DNA of 64,000 nt from Mesoterricola sediminis (lineage in GTDB: Bacteria; Acidobacteriota; Holophagae; Holophagales; Holophagaceae): positions 3,145,001 to 3,209,000 of the forward strand of contig NZ_AP027081.1 in the NCBI RefSeq assembly GCF_030295425.1. The letters run 5' to 3'. The translations under genes were made by a program, and so were the position numbers. A model generated the notes under the pieces. The model made no database searches and had not been told where the DNA came from. It saw nothing but the letters and a program-made list of their open reading frames with translations. Position 1 is the first letter of the stretch, and every line of letters starts with the position of its first letter. Shown piece by piece: positions 30,357 to 38,470 of the stretch.

Positions 30357-30367
30357 CCGTCCAGGCG

Positions 30368-33181
30368 TCACTTCAGCTCGAAGAAGACCCGGGGGCCGCC
30401 CTCCTTGCGGGCGCGCTCGGAGCCCTCGGCCAGGAAGACCCGGCCCTCCTCCACCTGGCCCCCCTGGAGGATCCGCTCCCGCGCCGCCTGGACCCGGCGC
30501 CGGGCCAGGAGCTTCAGGGACCCGGCGTCCACCTGGACCCGGGCCAGGAGCTGGGCCTCCATGTCCGCGGCGGGGGGTTCGGGGGGCGCCTTGGCCCCCT
30601 TCTCCTTGGGTGGCGGGAAGGCTTCCAGCCAGGCAGCGCGAAGCCACTTGGCCCGGTCGTCGGCCGTCACGGGGCTGCCCTTGAGGCGGCCCAGCTGGGC
30701 CTCCAGCTCCTGGCGGCGGAGGGCCGGCAAGTCCTCGGCTTCGCTGGCCGTGCCTTCCAGGTCCAGGCGCAGGCCGGGCCGTTCGAACAGGCCCTTGCGG
30801 AGGGTCTCCAGGACCTTGGCCCCCTGGGCGTCGATCTGGTCGCTGCCCGGCTGGAACACGAGGACGCTCAGGTCCGCGTCCCCGCCGCCGAAGGCCTTCC
30901 CGATGAGGGAGAAGGGGCTGGTGGCGATCTTGGCGAACACATTGAGGATGGCCCGCCAGATCACCCGGCCGAGCCGGAAGTCCGGTTCCGCCAGGTCGCC
31001 CCGCACCGGCACATCCAGATCGATCAGGCCGTGGCGGTCCCGGAGGAGGGCCAGGCCCAGCTTGACGGGCAGGTGGACGGCGTCCGGGCTGTCCGTGCCC
31101 GGGCCCAGGGTGAACTGGTCCATGCGGATGCGGTTCTCACCCTGGAGCCGGGTGTCCTGGACAAGGTAGGTCATGCCCACCTCCAGCTTGCCCTTCTCGA
31201 TGCCGTAGCCGAGGAACTTGCCCGCGTAGGGGCTCAGGGGGGACAGGTCCATGCCGTCCAGCCGGAGGGCCAGATCCGTGTACTTGGCCTGGGACAGGAG
31301 GTTGACCGTGCCCTTGGCGGTGAAGGCCGAGCGCCCGTCCACCTTGGCCTTGAGGTCCAGGGAGGCCCGGGCGCCGGGGTCCATGGTCAGCCGGCCCACC
31401 TGGAGGTCGATGGCGTCCAGGGAGAGGGCGGCCACCGGCTGGATGGACCGGTCCAGGAAGGTGAAGGCCCCGTGGTGGATGCGGAAGCCGCCGATCTCCG
31501 CCTTCAGGGGGGCGGCGGCCTGGGCCGGCTTCGCCGGCGCGGGCGCGGCGGCGGCCTGGGCGGCGGCCACGTTGGAGGTGCCCTGGGCCGAGAGGATGTA
31601 GCGGCCCGTGGGGCCCTCCCAGTCGATGCCGCCCAGGATCACGGTCTGGGGCGCCGTGCTGACCTGGATGCCCGTCACCTTCAGGGCGTCCCAGCCCGCC
31701 AGGGCCTCGCGGCCCGGCCCGTCCTGCGCCTTGAAGGCGTCCACCCGCGCGTCCCCCTTGAAGGCGTAGGCGTCCCGGGGGGCGTCGAAGGCCACGCGCC
31801 CGGATCCGGAGAAGCGGCCCGAGGTCATGAGGATGTCCGCGAAGGGTTCCAGGTAGCCGTTGAAGGGGGTCAGGTCCAGGTTGTCGGCCTTCAGGTCCAC
31901 CTGGCCCGAGGCCTTCATGGGCGCCAGGCGACCAGTCGCCCGCAGGGTGCCCCGGCCGTTCCACCGCAGGCCGGCGTCCAGGTCGCAGGTCCCGTCCTTG
32001 TCCAGGCTCAGGCCCTTCAGGTGCACGGCGATCTGGTCCAGGCCCAGGTCGACGGGCCGCTTGGGGCCCTGATCCACGAAGCGCAGGGCGGCGTCCTCCA
32101 GGCCCAGTTCGGCGAGGGTGAAGGCGAAGGGCTTGTCGTCGGGCTTCTTGGGCTTCTCCTTCAGGACGGCCATGCGCTGGAGGTTGAGGGAGCCGGTGGC
32201 GTCCCGCCGCACGGTGAGCCGAACGCCGCGCACCACCAGGCTGGCCAGGCTGGCCTTGTTGGCCATCAGGTCCGCCTCCAGGCCCCGGGCCTGGGCCTGG
32301 GGCACCACGACGGCCGGCTCGGCCTGGCCCCGCTCGGCCAGCGCCAGGCCCGCGAGGCCCGCCTCGCCGTCCTTGAGGAGGAAGGCGTGGCGCCCCTCCC
32401 CCCACTGGAAGTCATAGGCGGCCTTGAAGTCCAGGGCGCCGCCCTGGAGGTCGAAGGCCACCTCGTCCCGGTAGAAGGGGGCGTACTTGGGCAGGTAGAC
32501 GTTCTGCACGAAGAAGGACCCGGCGCTGCGCAGGGGCTCCACGGAGAACTGCCCCTGCCAGCCGAAGCGCTCGCCCCGCTCGGTGCTGCCCGAGAAGGCG
32601 TAGGGATTGCGGTTGTCCCGGGCCAGCCGGAACCCGTCGAGGGTGAGGCTGAGGGGGCCGAGGGTGGTCGCGAAGGGGGGCCGGGGCTGCTGGTCCAGCA
32701 GCTCCACCCGGGCGCCGGTCACGGTCAGGCGGCCGATCCGGATCTCCGGCGGCGGGCCGGAGGGCTTGGCCGGTCCGGGCGCCGGCTCCATCAGGTCCTT
32801 GAAGGTGGGCTCGCCCTGGGCGTCCAGGACGATGCGGGCGGAGAAACCCTCCAGGCGGATCTCCTGGAAGACGGGGGCCAGCCGGAAGAGGGAAGAAGCG
32901 GACAGGTTCACGTACAGCCGGTCCCAGCCGAAGAAGGGGGACCCATCCCGGTCCTTCACCCGGAACCCCTCCAGGGTGGCGGAGAGGGCGAAGGGGTTCG
33001 TCCGCACCCGGGCCAGGCTCACCTCCCGGTGGAGCTGGGCGGCCAGCCGCTTGGGCAGCTGGGTCCGGACGAGGGCCGGCAGGGCCAGGAACCCGAAAAG
33101 GCCATAGAGGATCACCAGGCCCGCCAGGATGCGGAAGGCCAGGTGCCCCAGGACGCGGCGGAGGATTCTGGAGGCGTTCAT
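30368..33181 (-). CDS. DUF748 AsmA-like giant envelope protein
   Basis: 937 residues. A single N-terminal transmembrane helix (about 13-37) is followed by a long beta-rich periplasmic region with DUF748 features (FxWxxLYVNL, LxDxxxxPPFAT, repeated DLxxxxxxL strands and GKLEVGMTY). The C-terminal 150 residues contain an OmpA-like flavour (FQPGSDQIDAQGAKVLETL). DUF748 belongs to the AsmA/TamB/YhdP superfamily of bridge-like lipid transfer proteins, so a role in phospholipid or outer-membrane homeostasis is plausible but inferred. Ala/Pro-rich low-complexity stretches occur at about 555-575. Confidence 0.85.
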   Translation of the reverse strand: MNASRILRRVLGHLAFRILAGLVILYGLFGFLALPALVRTQLPKRLAAQLHREVSLARVRTNPFALSATLEGFRVKDRDGSPFFGWDRLYVNLSASSLFRLAPVFQEIRLEGFSARIVLDAQGEPTFKDLMEPAPGPAKPSGPPPEIRIGRLTVTGARVELLDQQPRPPFATTLGPLSLTLDGFRLARDNRNPYAFSGSTERGERFGWQGQFSVEPLRSAGSFFVQNVYLPKYAPFYRDEVAFDLQGGALDFKAAYDFQWGEGRHAFLLKDGEAGLAGLALAERGQAEPAVVVPQAQARGLEADLMANKASLASLVVRGVRLTVRRDATGSLNLQRMAVLKEKPKKPDDKPFAFTLAELGLEDAALRFVDQGPKRPVDLGLDQIAVHLKGLSLDKDGTCDLDAGLRWNGRGTLRATGRLAPMKASGQVDLKADNLDLTPFNGYLEPFADILMTSGRFSGSGRVAFDAPRDAYAFKGDARVDAFKAQDGPGREALAGWDALKVTGIQVSTAPQTVILGGIDWEGPTGRYILSAQGTSNVAAAQAAAAPAPAKPAQAAAPLKAEIGGFRIHHGAFTFLDRSIQPVAALSLDAIDLQVGRLTMDPGARASLDLKAKVDGRSAFTAKGTVNLLSQAKYTDLALRLDGMDLSPLSPYAGKFLGYGIEKGKLEVGMTYLVQDTRLQGENRIRMDQFTLGPGTDSPDAVHLPVKLGLALLRDRHGLIDLDVPVRGDLAEPDFRLGRVIWRAILNVFAKIATSPFSLIGKAFGGGDADLSVLVFQPGSDQIDAQGAKVLETLRKGLFERPGLRLDLEGTASEAEDLPALRRQELEAQLGRLKGSPVTADDRAKWLRAAWLEAFPPPKEKGAKAPPEPPAADMEAQLLARVQVDAGSLKLLARRRVQAARERILQGGQVEEGRVFLAEGSERARKEGGPRVFFELK

Positions 33182-33355
33182 GCCGACAGACTAGCACTTT
33201 CGACGTCCGGACCGGCAGCCGTGAGGAAAGTCACACTCACCGTGAAAAAAGAGCGGCCCCCGGCTAGGATGCTCCCATCATCCATGGTCCCGAGGCCATG
33301 ACTACCCATTTCGGGTGTGTCGGTCATTCGGTCGACCCCATTCAGGGAGAAACCA

Positions 33356-34693
33356 ATGTCCACTCCGCGTCGCGTCGTCATCCTGGGAGCCGCTGGCCGC
33401 GACTTCCACAACTTCAACACGGTATACCGGGACAATCCGGACTACCAGGTCGTGGCCTTCACCGCCACCCAAATCCCGGGCATCGAGGGCCGCCTCTACC
33501 CCGCCGTCCTGGCCGGGAAGCTCTACCCCGCGGGCATCCCCATCGTGCCCGAGAGCGAGCTGGTCGACCTGATCCGGCGCGAGAAGCCCGACGTCGCCGT
33601 CTTCTCGTACTCGGACGTCACCCACGAGTACGTGGGCCACATGGCGAGCCAGTGCATCGCCCTGGGCGTCGACTTCGAGCTGCTGGGCGCCGACAAGACC
33701 ATGATCAAGTCCAAGGTCCCCGTCATCGCCATCACGGCCGTGCGCACCGGCGCCGGCAAGAGCCAGACCACCCGCTACATCTCCAACATCCTGAAGGGCC
33801 TGGGCAAGAAGGTCGTGGCCATCCGCCACCCCATGCCCTACGGCGACCTGGCCAAGCAGGCCTGCCAGCGCTTCGGCACCTACGCCGACCTGGACCTCCA
33901 CGCGTGCACCATCGAGGAGCGGGAGGAGTACGAACCGCACATCGACAACGGCTTCGTCGTCTACGCGGGCGTCGACTACGAGCAGATCATCCGCAGCGCC
34001 GAGAAGGAAGCCGACGTCATCCTCTGGGACGGCGGGAACAACGACCTGCCCTTCTACGCCAGCGACCTCCACATCGTCATCGCCGATCCCCTCCGCCCCG
34101 GCCACGAGCAGATCTACCACCCCGGCGAAGCCAACTTCCGCCGCGCCGACGTCATCGTCATCAACAAGTGCGACAGCGCCAAGGAAGAGGACATCAAGGC
34201 CATCGAGGCCGCCGCCGCCAGGCTCAACCCCAAGGCCGCCGTCATCCGCGCCAACAGCCCCGTGACCTGCGAGAAGCCCGAGATGGTCAAGGGCAAGAAC
34301 GCCCTCATCATCGAGGACGGCCCGACCCTCACCCACGGCTCCATGAGCTACGGCGCCGGCGTCGTCGCGGCCCGCAAGGTCGGCGTGGGCTCCATCGTCG
34401 ATCCCACCCCCTATGCCGTGAAGTCCATCGCCTTCACCTACAACAAGTACCCCAACGCCCGCGGCATCCTGCCCGCCATGGGCTACGGGCCCGAGCAGGT
34501 CGCCGACCTCGAGCAGACCATCGAGGCCACCCCCTGCGACGTGGTGGTCTCCGCCACCCCCATCGACATCACCCGCGTCCTCAAGGTCAGCAAGCCCATG
34601 GTGCGCGTGGCCTACGAGCTCGCCGAAGTGAAGCCCGGCCAGCTGGCCCAGCACGTCGAGAAGGTCGCCAAGGCCGCCTGCTGCTGCAAGTAG
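33356..34693 (+). CDS. Cyclic 2,3-diphosphoglycerate synthetase-like GTPase
   Basis: 445 residues from ATG 33356 with AGGGAGA upstream. The N-terminus (RRVVILGAAGRDFHNFNTVYRDNP) and P-loop AVRTGAGKSQTTRY match the family related to archaeal cyclic 2,3-diphosphoglycerate synthetase (cpgS), with HPMPYGDLAKQACQRF, WDGGNND and NKCDSA (an NKxD-like motif) conserved. Bacterial members have no established reaction and cyclic 2,3-DPG is not known from such bacteria. Unusual tail: the protein ends AACCCK, a CCC cluster suggestive of metal binding. Soluble. Followed by a strong terminator. Confidence 0.85.
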   Translation: MSTPRRVVILGAAGRDFHNFNTVYRDNPDYQVVAFTATQIPGIEGRLYPAVLAGKLYPAGIPIVPESELVDLIRREKPDVAVFSYSDVTHEYVGHMASQCIALGVDFELLGADKTMIKSKVPVIAITAVRTGAGKSQTTRYISNILKGLGKKVVAIRHPMPYGDLAKQACQRFGTYADLDLHACTIEEREEYEPHIDNGFVVYAGVDYEQIIRSAEKEADVILWDGGNNDLPFYASDLHIVIADPLRPGHEQIYHPGEANFRRADVIVINKCDSAKEEDIKAIEAAAARLNPKAAVIRANSPVTCEKPEMVKGKNALIIEDGPTLTHGSMSYGAGVVAARKVGVGSIVDPTPYAVKSIAFTYNKYPNARGILPAMGYGPEQVADLEQTIEATPCDVVVSATPIDITRVLKVSKPMVRVAYELAEVKPGQLAQHVEKVAKAACCCK

Positions 34694-34711
34694 CCGATCC
34701 TGAAGCATCCG

Positions 34712-34737
34712 GAACGGGCGCCGGAAGGCGCCCGTTC
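34712..34737. terminator. Bidirectional intrinsic terminator
   Basis: GAACGGGCGCC-GGAA-GGCGCCCGTTC, an 11-bp perfect stem with a short T-rich tail, between convergent genes ending at 34693 and 34745. Confidence 0.85.
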
Positions 34738-34744
34738 TTCGCGT

Positions 34745-35953
34745 TCAGCCCTGCTTCCGGCGGCGGGGCTTGAAGCGCTTCAGGTAGTCCTTCAGGGCCG
34801 CGTCCAGGCCCACGTCCTTGCCGGCCTTCTCCGACATGAACCACTTGTGCTCCAGCACCTGGCAGTAGATCTCGGCGGCCTCCGCGTCGGTCTTCACGAG
34901 GGGGGCCAGGGCCTGCTGGGCGGGGTCCCAGGTCTCGGTGAGCCACCGGAAGGCGGCGGCGGACTGGGGCACCTCCCGCTTGTGGGCCTTGGCCATGCGG
35001 GCCCGCAGCTCCCGGATCTCGTTGAGCATGAGTTCGGCCTGGCGGTCCTCGGCCACGAGCCCCGTGAGGTCGTGGAGCCGGTGCCGGTGGTAGTCCCGGT
35101 CGGTGACGATGGGGCGCATGACCAGCTTGTCCCCGTCCCCGGTGGCGACGAAGCGGATCTCCTGCACCGAGAAGCCCAGGGCGTGGAGGGCCTTGATGCG
35201 GGCCTGGATGCGCCAGCGCTCGTCGGGCCTCAGCACCTCCTCCCGGTTCACCTCGTGCCACAGGCTCTCGTAGCGCCGGCGCACATCGGCCCCGAAGGTC
35301 TCGGGCCGCAGGCCCTCCGGCAGGGGCACGGCGATGGAGATGTCCAGGAGGTCGCCCCCCACGTTCTCCTCCATGATCATGAGGTCCAGGCGACGCTGGC
35401 CGTCCGATAACCGGTCATGCAGTTCCGAGGTCTCCGCGTCCACCAGGTAGGCCCCCAGCTGGCCCGCGTCCCGGCGGAAGAGCACATTGGAGAGGGAGCA
35501 GTCCCCCCAGTAGGCCCCGGCCAGGTGGAGGCGCACCAGCAGGCCCGCCATGGCGTCCAGGAGCCGCACCCGGTAGCGCTCCAGGCCCTTGTTCAGGAAG
35601 AGCACCCGGTAGGGGTGGGAGGCGTCCAGGTAGCGGGTGACCAGGTAGCTGCAGTCCCCCGCCGCCACGTGGCCCGCCGCCTCCACCGTGGGCAGGCGCC
35701 GGGCCTGCATCTCCAGGAGGAGGCCGTATTCCTTCTCGGCCAGCCCCGCCGGCAATTCCTTCACCGCGTAGAGGGCGCCGTCCCCGTAGTCCACGAACTG
35801 CACCTCGTGGCGGGAGAGGCCCCGGGGCAGCTCCAGGATCCGCTCGGTGGCACCGGGCCAGGCGGCCAGCGGCATGCCCCAGGGCAGGTCGAGGAAGTCC
35901 GGGTGGCCGGGACGGACATGGATGGCGCGAAGGCCGGTGGTTCGCTCGGGCAT
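34745..35953 (-). CDS. DUF4032 protein kinase-fold protein
   Basis: 402 residues. The N-terminal half has a lipopolysaccharide-kinase/RIO-like fold: YAVKELP (Lys), LVTRYLDASHPYR, LLVRLHLAGAYWGDCSLSNVLFRRD (the HxxGxxxGDxxxxN catalytic-loop pattern) and YLVDAETSE. The C-terminal DUF4032 domain is helical (EEVLRPDERWRIQARIKAL...). The family is widespread in Actinobacteria and Acidobacteria with unknown substrate. Downstream of the methyltransferase gene by 49 nt on the same strand. Confidence 0.85.
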   Translation of the reverse strand: MPERTTGLRAIHVRPGHPDFLDLPWGMPLAAWPGATERILELPRGLSRHEVQFVDYGDGALYAVKELPAGLAEKEYGLLLEMQARRLPTVEAAGHVAAGDCSYLVTRYLDASHPYRVLFLNKGLERYRVRLLDAMAGLLVRLHLAGAYWGDCSLSNVLFRRDAGQLGAYLVDAETSELHDRLSDGQRRLDLMIMEENVGGDLLDISIAVPLPEGLRPETFGADVRRRYESLWHEVNREEVLRPDERWRIQARIKALHALGFSVQEIRFVATGDGDKLVMRPIVTDRDYHRHRLHDLTGLVAEDRQAELMLNEIRELRARMAKAHKREVPQSAAAFRWLTETWDPAQQALAPLVKTDAEAAEIYCQVLEHKWFMSEKAGKDVGLDAALKDYLKRFKPRRRKQG

Positions 35954-36002
35954 GCCCCATTGTCGCGGACCGCCCGGTCGATCACCATCCCCCGGATGCC
36001 GG

Positions 36003-36614
36003 TCAGGCCCCCGCGCGCCCGGTCGCCAGGAAGATGCCGAAGGTCCGGCCCTTCTTGGTGGTCTCCACCGCCCGGGCCACGGCCACGTCCCGCAGCCCCG
36101 CCGCCTCCAGCCAGGCGGCGATGTCCGCCGGCTCGAAGCCCAGGTGATGCACGTCCGAGGCGTCCTCCCCGTGGAAGGACCCGTCCTCGGGCTCCAGATC
36201 CGCCAGCGCGATCCGGCCGCCCGGGGCCAGGTGCCGGGCCAGCTGGACCAGGAGGGCCGGCACGTCCACCACGTGGTGGAGGGTCATGCTGCTGACGATC
36301 AGATCGTAGGGGCCGCCCAGGTCCCCCGCCCCGTCCAGGCGCCGCACCTCGACGGGCAGGCCCAGGGCCCCCGCCTTGGCGGCGAGCTGCGCCAGCATGC
36401 CCTCGGAGGTGTCCGCGCCGGTCATCCGCCCCACGTGGGGGGCCAGGGCCAGGGTCACCAGGCCCGTGCCGGCCCCGAAGTCCAGGGCCCGCCAGGCGGG
36501 CTCCGGCCGCACCCGGTCCAGGATGGCGGCGGTCACCTCGCGGGCCAGGACGACCCGGCGGTCCTCCTGGTCCCAGGTCGCGGCGGCGGCGTCGAAGCGG
36601 TTGGCGGGTTCCAT
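36003..36614 (-). CDS. Class I SAM-dependent methyltransferase
   Basis: 203 residues from ATG 36614, with GAGGAG upstream. The SAM-binding motif I is ALDFGAGTGLVTLAL, then GADTSEGML (motif II) and LIVSSMTLHHVVD (motif IV), the UbiE/BioC-like methyltransferase 11 pattern. Substrate unknown (small molecule likely). Eleven nt downstream of the thioredoxin gene, probably one transcript. Confidence 0.88.
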   Translation of the reverse strand: MEPANRFDAAAATWDQEDRRVVLAREVTAAILDRVRPEPAWRALDFGAGTGLVTLALAPHVGRMTGADTSEGMLAQLAAKAGALGLPVEVRRLDGAGDLGGPYDLIVSSMTLHHVVDVPALLVQLARHLAPGGRIALADLEPEDGSFHGEDASDVHHLGFEPADIAAWLEAAGLRDVAVARAVETTKKGRTFGIFLATGRAGA

Positions 36615-36625
36615 GGCGGGTCTCC

Positions 36626-37180
36626 TCAGGCCTTCGGCCGGGGCTTGGCGGCGTCCAGGGCCCCGCGGATCACCTCCGCCTCGGCGGCGGTGAGCTTCGG
36701 CGCCCCTTCCTTCAGGAAGGCCAGGAACTGCCCGATCTCCGCGTCCGACCCGGGGTAGCCCAGGTTCTCCGGGGCCTTGCCGGCCTCGAGGACCCGCAGC
36801 GACGTGCCCTTCAGCGTCCCCTGGGCGTCCAGGATCCCGTAGAAGGGGATGCCCGACGGCGCGCCCCCGGTCCAGCGGGCGTAGAGCTCCGCGGCGCCGG
36901 GGTTGTCCAGGAGCTTCTTCTCGCCCCGCTCCTGCACCGTGAGCCACTGGACGACGAAGTGGCGGTCCAGGACCGCCTTCACCTCGGGCCGGGCCAGCAC
37001 GCCCTCCAGGCGGCGGCACCAGGAGCACCAGGAGGCGTGGAAGGCGACGAAGACGGCGCGGTCGGGGGCCGCGGCCTTCCGGGCCGCGTCCAGGAGTTCC
37101 TGGGCGGGCCGGGCCGGTTCGGCGGCGAAGGCGGGAAGGGTGGCGGCCAGGACGGGTACCAGGAGGATCCGGGGGTTCAT
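36626..37180 (-). CDS. Secreted thioredoxin-family protein
   Basis: 184 residues from ATG 37180. Signal peptide 1-20 (MNPRILLVPVLAATLPAFAA). The active site is C52-S-W-C55 (ASWCSWCRRLE), with FYGILDAQGTLKGT containing the cis-Pro in GIPFYG. This resembles DsbD-gamma/DUF953-type periplasmic reductases. It heads the trx-methyltransferase-DUF4032 gene set. Confidence 0.88.
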   Translation of the reverse strand: MNPRILLVPVLAATLPAFAAEPARPAQELLDAARKAAAPDRAVFVAFHASWCSWCRRLEGVLARPEVKAVLDRHFVVQWLTVQERGEKKLLDNPGAAELYARWTGGAPSGIPFYGILDAQGTLKGTSLRVLEAGKAPENLGYPGSDAEIGQFLAFLKEGAPKLTAAEAEVIRGALDAAKPRPKA

Positions 37181-37298
37181 GGGGGGTCCTTTCAAGGGGC
37201 TGGCCCCATGATCCCACAGGGCCAACGGGGACCGGGAAGGTCTTCTATCGATTGACTTCCGCCCGGACCCGCCTACCATAGCCTCGGCCCACCCAAGG

Positions 37299-37320
37299 AT
37301 ATTGAATATTTAATAATATC
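37299..37320. promoter_or_regulatory. AT-rich palindromic site upstream of hyaA
   Basis: GATATT-N10-AATATC with an all-A/T centre, about 30-50 bp upstream of hyaA. It is the only strongly AT-rich segment here and probably contains the hydrogenase promoter and an operator. No FNR box (TTGAT-N4-ATCAA) is recognisable. Confidence 0.4.
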
Positions 37321-37348
37321 GCGTCTCATTCTCGCCAGAGGAGGCTGC

Positions 37349-38470
37349 ATGTCCGAACCGAGGGAAACCCTGTGGGAGACCATGAAGGCCAAGGGGCACA
37401 GCCGCCGCGACTTCCTCCAGTTCTGCAGCTTCGCCGCGGCCGCCGCGGGCCTGGGGCCCCAGGCCACCGCCGCCGTCGCGGAGGCGCTGGAGAAGAAGAG
37501 CCGGCCTCCCGTGCTCTGGCTCCACTTCCAGGAGTGCACCTGCTGCAGCGAATCGTTCATCAGGGCCAGCCACCCCGTCGTGGCCGACATCCTCCTGGAC
37601 GCCATCAGCCTCGACTACACCGAGACCCTCCAGGCCGCCGCCGGCCACCAGGCCGAGAAGTGCCGGGACGACACCATGAAGAAGTACGCCGGCAAGTACA
37701 TCCTCCTCGTCGAGGGCTCGGTGCCCACCGGCGCGGACGGGGCCTACTGCTGCGTCGGGGGCCGCAGCGCCCAGGACATCCTCAAGGAGGCGGCGGCGGG
37801 CGCCGCGGCCGTCATCGCCTGGGGCAACTGCGCCTCGTACGGCTGCGTCCAGGCCGCGAAGCCCAACCCCACGGACGCCACCCCCATCCACAAGCTCATC
37901 GGCAAGCCGGTGATCAACGTGCCCGGGTGCCCCCCCATCGCGGACGTGATGGCTGCGGTGATCGTCCACCTCCTCCTGTTCGGGCGCGGCCCCGAGCTGG
38001 ACGCCCAGGGCCGGCCCCGGGAGTTCTACGGCCGCCGCGTCCACGACACCTGCTACCGGCGCCCCTACTACGACGCGGGCATGTTCGTGGACGCCTGGGA
38101 CGACGAGGGGGCCCGCAAGGGCTACTGCCTCTTCCACATGGGCTGCAGGGGCCCGGTGACCTACAACGCCTGCGCCGTCACCAAGTGGAACCAGTCCACC
38201 AGCTACCCGATCCAGTCGGGCCACGGCTGCATCGGGTGCTCCGAGAACGGATTCTGGGACGCCTCCCCCTTCTACCGCCACCAGCCCATGGTGCAGGGCT
38301 TCGCCATCGAGCGGACCGCGGACGCCATCGGCGCCGCCCTGGGGGTGGGCGTGGCCGTGGGCGTGGCCGCCCACGCCGTCACCACCAACATCCGCAAGCG
38401 TCCCGTCATCAGTGAGACCGTGAAGGAATCCGCCCCCGCCGGCCAGGTCGAGGAAGAAGAGGCCAAGTGA
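37349..38470 (+). CDS. hyaA: [NiFe] hydrogenase small subunit, O2-tolerant type
   Basis: 373 residues from ATG 37349 with GAGGAGG upstream. The twin-arginine signal is HSRRDFLQFC (residues 17-26). The mature domain carries three Fe-S clusters. The proximal-cluster Cys are 63, 65, 66, 161, 166 and 194, that is ECTCC, NCASYGC and VPGCPP, including the two supernumerary Cys (equivalents of E. coli Hyd-1 Cys19 and Cys120) that define the O2-tolerant [4Fe-3S] cluster. Distal and medial motifs follow (GYCLFHMGC, NAC, SGHGCIGC). A C-terminal transmembrane helix (about 320-345) anchors it to the membrane next to HyaC. Confidence 0.96.
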   Translation: MSEPRETLWETMKAKGHSRRDFLQFCSFAAAAAGLGPQATAAVAEALEKKSRPPVLWLHFQECTCCSESFIRASHPVVADILLDAISLDYTETLQAAAGHQAEKCRDDTMKKYAGKYILLVEGSVPTGADGAYCCVGGRSAQDILKEAAAGAAAVIAWGNCASYGCVQAAKPNPTDATPIHKLIGKPVINVPGCPPIADVMAAVIVHLLLFGRGPELDAQGRPREFYGRRVHDTCYRRPYYDAGMFVDAWDDEGARKGYCLFHMGCRGPVTYNACAVTKWNQSTSYPIQSGHGCIGCSENGFWDASPFYRHQPMVQGFAIERTADAIGAALGVGVAVGVAAHAVTTNIRKRPVISETVKESAPAGQVEEEEAK

